NCBI GenBank assembly: GCA_947628405.1 | Contig: CANQZR010000002.1 | Coordinates: 1-49,774, forward strand | Direction of reading: 5' to 3' | Length of the DNA stretch: 49,774 nucleotides | From: an uncultured Clostridia bacterium | Lineage (GTDB): Bacteria > Bacillota > Clostridia > Oscillospirales > Ruminococcaceae | Shown: in pieces, positions 29,602 to 38,170 of the stretch | Position numbering within the stretch: position 1 is the stretch's first letter | Layout: each line of letters begins with the position of its first letter | Translations under genes and position numbers: made by a program | Notes under the pieces: model-generated | Seen by the model: only the letters and a program-made list of their open reading frames with translations | Told to the model about the DNA's origin: nothing | Database searches by the model: none

Positions 29602-31208
29602 CTTTGAAACGTATCAGAAGTGTGTTTATCGTATTTGTTTTAATTTCCGCGATCCTGTCGGCAAGGCTTTTTTCACTTATAAATGATGATGAAATTGCAG
29701 CGGTATCTGCCGGAAGAGGATATTATACTTTACGTTCAATAAGCGAGTATGCCGGCATTTACGACTGCAATATGCAGCCTCTGGTAAATTATTCGGAAAA
29801 ATATGAAGCTGTTGTTATCCCGAACAGTGAAATTGCAGTAAAAATACAGCCGTATCTTATTGACCGCGAAACTTTTTATAACGGAATAACCGGCAATCTT
29901 CCTTTTTTGTGTCAGGTATCTCCGGAAGCATATGATCTTGGTGATAAAGCTATAATATTCCGTTCTAAGCTGCGTACCGACAAAAATCAGCTTGCTACGC
30001 ATATTATAGGATATACTTCTGACAATGTGGGAATGTACGGAATTGAAAAAGCATTTGACGGCTTTCTTCGTTCACATAGTTCTGAAAATTCGGTAACTCT
30101 TGGCGTAGACGCCCTTGGAAAAGTTCTCGGAGGAATAGAAGCGGACATTGATTATTCCGAACCTGTAAAAAGCGGCATTATCACTACTCTTGACAAAAAT
30201 ATACAGCAAATATGCGAAAATGCTGCTCAAAAGAATGGTCTTAAAAAAGGCGCTGTCATTGTAATGGATACAAAGTCAGGAGAGATACGGGCTGTAGTAA
30301 GCTGTCCGGATCTTGATACGGAGAATATTTCTTTATCATTGAATGATCCGGATTCTCCATTTATAAACAGAGCTTTTTCGGCATACAGCGTCGGTTCTAT
30401 ATTCAAAATAGTTACAGCCGCTTCAGCTCTTGAACAGGGAATAAGTCCTGAATACAGCTATATATGTACAGGTTCTGCAAATATTAACGGTCAGATCTTC
30501 AACTGCCACAAATGGGGAGGTCATGGGGAAATAGATATGAGTACGGCTATGGTCGAATCATGCAACACATATTTTATCGCTCTAAGTGAATATATAAGTA
30601 AAGAAAAATTTATAGAAACGGCTTCTTCATTGGGATTTGGAACGCCTACAGAATTTGGCGGTGGGATCACATCAGCTCCCGGAAATCTTCAAAGCACAGA
30701 TGATATTGAAATACCTGCCGAAAGGGCAAATATGTCTTTCGGACAGGGAATGCTTACGGCAACGCCGCTTCAGATATGTAAAATGACTTCTGCCGTTGCA
30801 AATGACGGGATCATATATGAACCTTCACTTATAAAAGGTTTTACAGACGAAAACGGAAATATAGAATATCTTCCGGTAAGATCCGGACAGCGTGTTCTTT
30901 CATACAAAACGGCAAGAACGCTGAAAGGTTTTATGCAAAAAACAGTAAGAGCGGAAAATTCTATGTCCAAACCCAACACTGTCTCCGCCGGAGGAAAAAC
31001 GTCCACCGCCCAGACAGGCAGATTTGACGAGCAGGGCAGCGAAATAATGAATTGCTGGTTCAGCGGATACTTTCCGGCTTATTCGCCCAAGTATACGGTC
31101 ACGATACTTTCAGAGGGCGGAACATCCGGAAATTCAACCGCCGGACCTATCTTCCGCTATATAGCAGACAGTATTACGGAATATGAAAAGAGCCTGACAG
31201 TTGACTGA
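29589..31208 (+). CDS. Class B penicillin-binding protein / transpeptidase (PBP2-like); start GTG 29589 or TTG 29604
   Basis: SxxK in YSVGSIFKI, SxN in VESCNTYF, KTS (not KTG) in AGGKTSTAQTG. Confidence 0.9.
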   Translation: MRCFALKRIRSVFIVFVLISAILSARLFSLINDDEIAAVSAGRGYYTLRSISEYAGIYDCNMQPLVNYSEKYEAVVIPNSEIAVKIQPYLIDRETFYNGITGNLPFLCQVSPEAYDLGDKAIIFRSKLRTDKNQLATHIIGYTSDNVGMYGIEKAFDGFLRSHSSENSVTLGVDALGKVLGGIEADIDYSEPVKSGIITTLDKNIQQICENAAQKNGLKKGAVIVMDTKSGEIRAVVSCPDLDTENISLSLNDPDSPFINRAFSAYSVGSIFKIVTAASALEQGISPEYSYICTGSANINGQIFNCHKWGGHGEIDMSTAMVESCNTYFIALSEYISKEKFIETASSLGFGTPTEFGGGITSAPGNLQSTDDIEIPAERANMSFGQGMLTATPLQICKMTSAVANDGIIYEPSLIKGFTDENGNIEYLPVRSGQRVLSYKTARTLKGFMQKTVRAENSMSKPNTVSAGGKTSTAQTGRFDEQGSEIMNCWFSGYFPAYSPKYTVTILSEGGTSGNSTAGPIFRYIADSITEYEKSLTVD

Positions 31209-31219
31209 CTGTCAGGCTC
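31190..31219. terminator. Terminator overlapping the PBP stop codon, between convergent genes
   Basis: GAGCCTGACAGT-TGACTG-ACTGTCAGGCTC, 12-bp perfect stem. Confidence 0.7.
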
Positions 31220-31223
31220 AATA

Positions 31224-31433
31224 TTATTCGTCATCAAAGTTTCCCGGAATATGAAGCTGTTTTACAGGTATTCTCTTCAGCGGTGAATAAAGATATTTCG
31301 GACAATTGGAATCGCCATTTACAAGTCCTCTTTTTTCACAAAGGACTTTTCCGCCGTCCTTAGCGCGTGTTCCGTAAGTACAATACTGACACTGAGGAGG
31401 TATGTCGTTTCCAAAGTATTTCTTTTTTGCCAT
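31224..31433 (-). CDS. Small four-cysteine (possible zinc-binding) hypothetical protein
   Basis: CQYCTYGTRAKDGGKVLCEKRGLVNGDSNCPKY; own SD on the minus strand. Confidence 0.75.
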   Translation of the reverse strand: MAKKKYFGNDIPPQCQYCTYGTRAKDGGKVLCEKRGLVNGDSNCPKYLYSPLKRIPVKQLHIPGNFDDE

Positions 31434-31478
31434 AAATAACATTCCTTTCTTGAATAATTATTCTTATAATATATTATA

Positions 31479-32564
31479 TCATAAATTTTTTCTTTTTGCT
31501 ATAGAAATATTTAATAATAACAAAATTGTCATAATCAACAAAAACAGAGACGGAATTGGTGAATTATGACGATAAATATATCTTTCTGAAGATAACGTAT
31601 AAACCGAGTCAATGTTCATGACTACAATTAAAATTTTACATAAAATATATGAAATAATTGCGGCTGAAATTCTGTTGAAATAAAAACATTTAGTTGACAA
31701 TCCTGCCGGTATAAACCCTTTGGTCTGTAGGGTAACGCATATTCCGCCAAATGAAAGAAGTGCGGCAGTCAACGGCATCAGCTTTAAATTGCCGGCAGTC
31801 AGCATGGTAATATTGCTGATCTCGATAAAAGCTCTTACCGAAGTAATACTGTCTGTATAATTAAGATATGTAAATTTTGATACGATTTCGGCGATAGCCT
31901 TTATCACATTCAGCTTATCCAAAATACATATAACCGTAGAAAAGAACACTATTACCGCACAGATCGACAGCATTCCCTTTGCACCGCTGTATATTGAATC
32001 AATGAAACATTGCATTGATATTTCAAGCTTTATTTTTCTGTCTGACTTCTGCGGTATTTTTCTACCGATACCTTTTATAAAACCAAGTATGATGTTTGCG
32101 CCGAGCGCGGAAGCAAAAATTATCATTCCTGCTTTAATACCGGAAAACAGTTTTACTCCTGCTATGCTGCAAATGAAAGCCGGCCCGGCAAGATAACAGT
32201 ATGAAAGCATTGTTTCCGCAGTCTCGCGGTCGATTTTTTCCTCCTTGTAGAGTGATGACAACAGCTTAGCTCCTACGGGGTATCCTCCGATGCTGCCTAT
32301 AAGAAATACCGAGAAAAATTCTTCCGGTATACGGAAAACATATCTGGATATTGCTCCGAATGGTTTGCTCAGCACGGAATAAAGACCGCTTGATACTATA
32401 AATCCGGATATTACCATAAATGCGTAAAGAGAAGGTATCATTACCTCAAGACAAATTTTTACAGAATTTGCAACTGCCTTGCTTACATCTTTTACGAATA
32501 CAACAAGAAAAAATGCGTAAAGCAAAGCTAAAGCTCCGAAAATACAGTTTTTAATACTTTTCAT
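31479..32564 (-). CDS. YlbJ-like sporulation integral membrane protein (nucleoside-recognition/Gate domain)
   Basis: FLIGSIGGYPVGAKLLSSLY and multi-TM architecture with SMQCFIDSIYSGAKGMLSICAVIVFF. Confidence 0.82.
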   Translation of the reverse strand: MKSIKNCIFGALALLYAFFLVVFVKDVSKAVANSVKICLEVMIPSLYAFMVISGFIVSSGLYSVLSKPFGAISRYVFRIPEEFFSVFLIGSIGGYPVGAKLLSSLYKEEKIDRETAETMLSYCYLAGPAFICSIAGVKLFSGIKAGMIIFASALGANIILGFIKGIGRKIPQKSDRKIKLEISMQCFIDSIYSGAKGMLSICAVIVFFSTVICILDKLNVIKAIAEIVSKFTYLNYTDSITSVRAFIEISNITMLTAGNLKLMPLTAALLSFGGICVTLQTKGFIPAGLSTKCFYFNRISAAIISYILCKILIVVMNIDSVYTLSSERYIYRHNSPIPSLFLLIMTILLLLNISIAKRKNL

Positions 32565-32711
32565 TCTGCATATCTTTCCTTCCTTTTCAAAAATATTGCC
32601 TGTCAATTTCCATTATAAAGTATATGAAAAAAATTACAGTAATATAATTTTAGTAATTGATTTTAAAAAAGACAAAGTATTTTTATTCCAAATGGAAGGA
32701 GAAGACTTTCA

Positions 32712-32990
32712 ATGGGCAGAAAAATAAAAGACAAATATGATGAAATGCTCTCTAAGTACATAAAAAAGAAATTATATCTCAATACATACATGAACATTTC
32801 GGACAATGATCATTTAGAAATAGAAAACTGCAAAAAAATACTGGAATATAACGACATATATGTAAAGCTCAGGACGTCGACCCTGATAATAAGCATATGG
32901 GGACAAAATATAAAAATATCCGACTATAATACTGACGGGATAATCGTTGACGGAAAATTTTCATCAATAGAATTTGAAAACTTAAAATAG
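32712..32990 (+). CDS. yqfC: Sporulation protein YqfC
   Basis: Small YabP/YqfC-type protein (LEIENCKKILEYNDIYVKLRTSTLIISIWGQNIKISDYN) directly upstream of yqfD. Confidence 0.85.
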   Translation: MGRKIKDKYDEMLSKYIKKKLYLNTYMNISDNDHLEIENCKKILEYNDIYVKLRTSTLIISIWGQNIKISDYNTDGIIVDGKFSSIEFENLK

Positions 32991-33015
32991 TATCCTTGAA
33001 AGGAAGAAAATAATA

Positions 33016-34185
33016 ATGTTTGATAATATAAGAGGAGTAATCACATTTGAAGCCGTGACCGACGAACCTGAAACATTCATAAATATTCTGAAAAACAGTT
33101 CCGTACAAGTTTCTGAAATAAAATATAAAAAAGGCAGACTTTATGGAAAAATATATCGCAACAATTTTGCTGAGATATGTGATATGGCTGAAAAAAACGG
33201 TATACCGGTAAGTATTGCCGAAAAGCGCGGAAGTATATTCACTATACGAAAATACCGTGCAAGATACGGAATATCTATAGGTATAATTTTAGCTTTTCTT
33301 ATGGTAGCATACCTTTCAAATATAGTAATGTCGGTTGAAATATACGGCAACGAAATGCTTACCGACAAGCAAATCGCTTCTTTGCTGAACGACTGCGGAA
33401 TAAAAATAGGCGCGTTCATTCCAAATATTGATCTGAGAGACGCCGAAAGGCAGATCGTTTCATCTTCAGACGATATCGCGTGGATAGGCATACGCTCATC
33501 AGGCTGTATAATAGAAGCCGAAGTCAGTGAAACAGAACCTTCTCCGGAAATGATCTCAACTCGGACGCCATGCAATGTTATTTCTTCCCGTAACGCACAG
33601 ATAGTAGATATTAAAAATGTACATATGGGAATGCTGATACCGATGCTTTATGACGGAGTACAAAAAGGGGATCTGCTTATAAGCGGAACTGTAGACGATG
33701 GAAAGGGAGGCGTTTACTTTGCTCATGCAATGGGGGAGATAATAGGGAGATATAACGAAAAAGTAACGTTTTCCCAACCTTTTGTTGACGAGATAACAAG
33801 TTATTCTGACAAAGTTACAAGAAAATATCTGAATTTGTTCGGACTGCGGATACCGTTGTTTGTCGGGAAAAACGATTTCGGACAGTGCGAATATGATGAA
33901 TCATTTTCATATTTCAGGATATTGAATATAGAGCTTCCAATAGGAATGATAATCTCGGAATATCACCCGTATCAGGTCGAAAGTGTTTCATATTCGCCGG
34001 AAAAAGCCAGACAGATACTTGAAGATAAGATAAAAATGTATGAAAAAAATTTTTATAGCGGCAATGATATCTCTATAGTAGATAAAGAAGTGTTTTTCAG
34101 CGAAACAGACACTCAAATGACGGTAACAGTCAAATATACGATAGAAGGCGATATAGGTATAACTCAGGAAATTATGGCAAAATAA
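33016..34185 (+). CDS. yqfD: Sporulation protein YqfD
   Basis: One-TM protein with EIYGNEMLTDKQIASLLNDCGIKIGAFIPNIDLRDAERQIV; followed by phoH. Confidence 0.9.
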   Translation: MFDNIRGVITFEAVTDEPETFINILKNSSVQVSEIKYKKGRLYGKIYRNNFAEICDMAEKNGIPVSIAEKRGSIFTIRKYRARYGISIGIILAFLMVAYLSNIVMSVEIYGNEMLTDKQIASLLNDCGIKIGAFIPNIDLRDAERQIVSSSDDIAWIGIRSSGCIIEAEVSETEPSPEMISTRTPCNVISSRNAQIVDIKNVHMGMLIPMLYDGVQKGDLLISGTVDDGKGGVYFAHAMGEIIGRYNEKVTFSQPFVDEITSYSDKVTRKYLNLFGLRIPLFVGKNDFGQCEYDESFSYFRILNIELPIGMIISEYHPYQVESVSYSPEKARQILEDKIKMYEKNFYSGNDISIVDKEVFFSETDTQMTVTVKYTIEGDIGITQEIMAK

Positions 34186-34299
34186 TTGCTTTTACCCCTT
34201 TTCATATCAAAAAAAATATGTTATAATAGTTGTGTATAGATAAAACATCTGAATAATTTACAGATGTTTACAAATTTATGTATAACATGAGGTATGTAA

Positions 34300-35262
34300 A
34301 TGGCGGAAGTTGTAATCGGTCTTGAAAATATCGACCATGCTTTATCCCTTTTCGGAAGTTATGACGAAAATATCAATCTTCTCCAAAGGCAATATGGCGT
34401 AACAATACTCAACCGCGGAAGCGATATCCGCATCAGCGGAAATGAAGAAGCCGTGTCCAAGGCTAAATCTGCTGTTGAAACGCTTATTTCACTTATAAAA
34501 AAGGGCGAAACGATCAATGAACAGAATATCAGATATGTAAGTTCTATGGTAGATGAAAATTCAATGCAGCAGATAACAGAGCTTGCCGACGGAGGTATCT
34601 GCGTTACGACCGGAGGAAAGACTGTAAAAGCAAAAACTCTCGGTCAAAAAAAATATGTGGACGCTATATCAAAAAATACTATTGTTATGGGAGTGGGTCC
34701 TGCCGGTACCGGAAAGACCTATCTTGCAGTCGCAATGGCGGTCAAGGCTTTCAAAGCACATGAAGTAAACAAGATCATTCTCACACGGCCTGCCGTTGAA
34801 GCGGGAGAAAAGCTGGGATTTCTTCCGGGTGATCTCCAGAATAAAGTCGATCCGTATCTTCGTCCGCTTTATGACGCTCTTTTTGATATGTTCGGAGCAG
34901 AGACATTTGCCAAGCATATGGAGCGCGGAAGTATAGAAGTAGCTCCTCTGGCGTATATGAGAGGACGAACGCTTGATGATTCATTTATTATACTTGACGA
35001 AGCACAGAATACTACAAGAGAACAGATAAAAATGTTCCTTACCCGCCTTGGATTTAACAGTAAAATGGTAATAACCGGAGATATCACTCAGATAGATCTT
35101 CCTGACAGCAAGCGCTCCGGTCTTATTGATGCCATGCACATACTGAAAAACGTTGAAGATATCTGCATAACAAGATTTACAGAAAAAGATGTAGTACGCC
35201 ATAAACTTGTGCAGGATATAATAAAGGCTTACGAAAACGCATACAGAGAAAGAAGGACGTGA
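34300..35262 (+). CDS. PhoH family protein
   Basis: VGPAGTGKTYLAVAMAV, ILTRPAVEAGEKLGFLPGDLQNKVDPYLRPLYDAL, DEAQNTT. Confidence 0.97.
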   Translation: MAEVVIGLENIDHALSLFGSYDENINLLQRQYGVTILNRGSDIRISGNEEAVSKAKSAVETLISLIKKGETINEQNIRYVSSMVDENSMQQITELADGGICVTTGGKTVKAKTLGQKKYVDAISKNTIVMGVGPAGTGKTYLAVAMAVKAFKAHEVNKIILTRPAVEAGEKLGFLPGDLQNKVDPYLRPLYDALFDMFGAETFAKHMERGSIEVAPLAYMRGRTLDDSFIILDEAQNTTREQIKMFLTRLGFNSKMVITGDITQIDLPDSKRSGLIDAMHILKNVEDICITRFTEKDVVRHKLVQDIIKAYENAYRERRT

Positions 35263-35266
35263 TAAA

Positions 35267-35767
35267 ATGCCAAAAGTAAAGGTAATGATTGGTAATGAAC
35301 AGAAAAAGATCAAACTTCCTAAAGGGTTGAGGCCGCTTGTACGGAAATGCTGCCAAGCTGTTCTTGCTGCTGAGAACTTTGATAATCCTGCCGAAGTGAG
35401 CGTTCTTTTTGTTGACAATGAACGGATACATCAGCTCAACAAACTTTACAGAAACAAGGACAAGTCTACAGATGTACTTTCTTTCCCACTGGGAGAAAAT
35501 GGTGTATACGATATCAACAATGAAACAGGAGCATATCTTTTGGGAGATGTTGTCATTTCTATAGAAACAGCTTTAAAGCAGGCAAAAATATACGATCATT
35601 CTCTTGAAAGGGAAGTCGGATTCCTAACAGTACATTCAATGCTGCACCTTCTTGGATACGATCATGAAACGACTCCGCTTGAAGCCGCAAGGATGCACGA
35701 AAAAGAAGAAATGATCCTTGAAGAGCTTGGCTTAACACGGGACAAAGAGTTCTCGGAAATAAGATGA
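35267..35767 (+). CDS. ybeY: rRNA maturation RNase YbeY
   Basis: DKSTDVLSFPLGE; HSMLHLLGYDHE zinc motif. Confidence 0.96.
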   Translation: MPKVKVMIGNEQKKIKLPKGLRPLVRKCCQAVLAAENFDNPAEVSVLFVDNERIHQLNKLYRNKDKSTDVLSFPLGENGVYDINNETGAYLLGDVVISIETALKQAKIYDHSLEREVGFLTVHSMLHLLGYDHETTPLEAARMHEKEEMILEELGLTRDKEFSEIR

Positions 35768-36249
35768 AAGATTTTTTTAAGGCTTTTGTTTACGCCGGAG
35801 AGGGAATAGCTGAAGCTGTTCGTTCGCAGAGAAATTTCAGATTTCATATTGTTGCTGCAATATATGTAACGGCTTTTTCGTTCTTTTTTGAATTGTCAAA
35901 AGCGGAATATGTGCTTCTTGTACTGACGTTTTCCTCGGTAATGGCAAGTGAAATGATAAATACGGCAATAGAACACGCCGTTGATCTGGCTTCAAAGGAA
36001 TACAGCAAAACAGCCAAAGCAGCCAAGGACGCCGCTGCGGGAGCTGTGTTGGTAACGGCAGTTTTTGCTGTTGTCACAGCAATAATACTTTTTGGGGATA
36101 TTGACGCTATAAAAGGCATAATTTCATACTATGCCGGAAATATACCACAGCTTATCGGGCTTATAGTATCATTTCCTATAGCATATATTTTTGTTTTTAA
36201 AGTTGGAACGAACAGAAAAAGGAAGGAAAAATATGAGCTCAAGAAATGA
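35764..36249 (+). CDS. dgkA: Diacylglycerol/undecaprenol kinase family protein
   Basis: AVRSQRNFRFHIVAA, EMINTAIEHAVDL, AKDAAAGAVL. Confidence 0.93.
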   Translation: MKDFFKAFVYAGEGIAEAVRSQRNFRFHIVAAIYVTAFSFFFELSKAEYVLLVLTFSSVMASEMINTAIEHAVDLASKEYSKTAKAAKDAAAGAVLVTAVFAVVTAIILFGDIDAIKGIISYYAGNIPQLIGLIVSFPIAYIFVFKVGTNRKRKEKYELKK

Positions 36250-37147
36250 ATTTATTACTATAATAGGACGTGCCAATGCAGGAAAATCCTCGCTTTTGAA
36301 TGCTCTTACAGGAGAAAAGATAGCCGCCGTCAGCAGTAAGCCCCAGACTACCAGAACACGCATTTCAGGCATTGTTACCGAAGAAGATACACAATATGTT
36401 TTTATGGATACTCCGGGTGTACACCGCTCCAAGAACAAACTCGGAGAACATATGAACAAAGCGGTAAAAGATTCTGTTGCAGATGTTGATCTTATACTTA
36501 TGGTTTCTGACGTTACCGCTAAAATAGATGACAATGAACGCAAAATTATCGGCAGTTTCCGTAAAAGTGACCGCGTGATACTGATACTCAACAAGATAGA
36601 TCTTCTTAAAGAAAAGGAAAAGCTCGTCCCGATAATAGCGGAATACAGCAGGTTATATGACTTTGAAACGATAATTCCGGTAAGCGTTCTGCAAAATGAC
36701 GGGATCGACATAATACGGGAAGAAGTAAAAAAGTATTCTTCAGAAGGACCGCATTATTTTCCGGATACATCTTTTACCGATCAGCATGAGCAGGTCATTG
36801 CCTCGGAAATAATACGCGAAAAAATACTGGAACTAATGAATGACGAAGTTCCTCATGGCATTGCCGTTATGGTAGGTGAAATGAAAGAACGCGTCAACAA
36901 AGCCGGCGAAGATATACTTGATATCTCTGCCGATATATATTGCGAAAGAGATTCACATAAGGGAATGGTAATAGGGAAAAACGGTTCTATGCTGAAAAAA
37001 ATAGGTCAGCTTGCCCGTGAGGAACTGGAAAATTTCTTTGAAATAAAGGTCAATCTTCAGTGTTGGGTAAAAGTAAAAGAAGATTGGAGAAATAAGGAAA
37101 ATCTTATACGCAATTTCGGGTTATCAAATAATTCCACTAATATGTAG
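36233..37147 (+). CDS. era: GTPase Era
   Basis: IIGRANAGKSSLLNALTGEKIAAVSSKPQTTR, DTPGVH, C-terminal KH domain. Confidence 0.96.
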   Translation: MSSRNEFITIIGRANAGKSSLLNALTGEKIAAVSSKPQTTRTRISGIVTEEDTQYVFMDTPGVHRSKNKLGEHMNKAVKDSVADVDLILMVSDVTAKIDDNERKIIGSFRKSDRVILILNKIDLLKEKEKLVPIIAEYSRLYDFETIIPVSVLQNDGIDIIREEVKKYSSEGPHYFPDTSFTDQHEQVIASEIIREKILELMNDEVPHGIAVMVGEMKERVNKAGEDILDISADIYCERDSHKGMVIGKNGSMLKKIGQLAREELENFFEIKVNLQCWVKVKEDWRNKENLIRNFGLSNNSTNM

Positions 37148-37204
37148 TTTACAAGCGGCAATAATTATAGTAATGACTTTCATAATGTCATGGAGGTACT
37201 TACT

Positions 37205-37378
37205 ATGATAGATAGCTATGATGAAAATAAGTGGAATAAATTTGAACTCAGCGGACGTGTTATGGATTACCTTGATTATAAAGGGATACCAACAAAATTC
37301 TTTTCAAATATAAAAGGAGAACATTCCAATGCTGATGACGGCAATGGGACTTGTAATAGCGGAACGCAATTACGGTGA
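37205..37378 (+). CDS. YqzL-like small protein
   Basis: WNKFELSGRVMDYLDYKGI between era and recO, as in other Firmicutes. Confidence 0.75.
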   Translation: MIDSYDENKWNKFELSGRVMDYLDYKGIPTKFFSNIKGEHSNADDGNGTCNSGTQLR

Positions 37379-38120
37379 AAATGATAAATTTATTGATGTT
37401 ATTACGGCAGAATACGGTGTTATCGAAATATGCGTAAAAGGCGCAAGGAAGATCCTTGGCAAAAGCAATTCGTCTACACAGCTTTTTGCCTATGCAAAAT
37501 TCTGTTTCAGCAAAAGGAATGACAGATATTATCTTAACAGCAGCGAGCTGGTACGGGTATTTTACGGTATCAGACTGGATATTAAAAAACTTGCTCTTGC
37601 TGAATATTTTGCCGAAATTGTAAGATACTGCGTTACTACCGGTCAGACTGCAAAGGATATAATGAGCCTTCTGCTCAATTCGCTGCACTTTCTTTCTGAG
37701 GATCTAAGGACCTGTGAATTTATAAAGAGCGTATTTGAAATGCGTTTTATGAGTGAGATAGGTCTGCTCCCTCAGCTGATAGGCTGCCGTGACTGCTACA
37801 AATATGAAGCCGATGAAATGTACTTTATGGTCGATCTTTGCTGTCTGCTTTGCGGTGAGCATTTTGAACGCAGGGATTTTGAAGAGAATTACTATCATAT
37901 AAGAGTTTCAAAGACTGTTCTTCACACTCTCAGGTTTATCTGTCTTGCGGAAATGAAAAGGATCTTCAATTTCCGCGTAGGAGAAACGGCGCTTAAACAG
38001 CTTAACGAGATAACCGAAAAATATATTATTTCACGTCTTAACAGAAATTTTAAGGCACTTGAATTTTACAAGCAGGTCTGTGACAGAAACGGTCTGATGA
38101 CGGTTGAAGAAAAGTCCTGA
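37329..38120 (+). CDS. recO: DNA repair protein RecO
   Basis: GLVIAERNYGENDKFIDVITAEYGVIEICVKGARK; C-terminal CxxC...CxxC zinc motif. Confidence 0.93.
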   Translation: MLMTAMGLVIAERNYGENDKFIDVITAEYGVIEICVKGARKILGKSNSSTQLFAYAKFCFSKRNDRYYLNSSELVRVFYGIRLDIKKLALAEYFAEIVRYCVTTGQTAKDIMSLLLNSLHFLSEDLRTCEFIKSVFEMRFMSEIGLLPQLIGCRDCYKYEADEMYFMVDLCCLLCGEHFERRDFEENYYHIRVSKTVLHTLRFICLAEMKRIFNFRVGETALKQLNEITEKYIISRLNRNFKALEFYKQVCDRNGLMTVEEKS

Positions 38121-38170
38121 CGTATGACCGAAAGGAGAAAATGCTTGATAATAACAAAGCATAAAAAATT

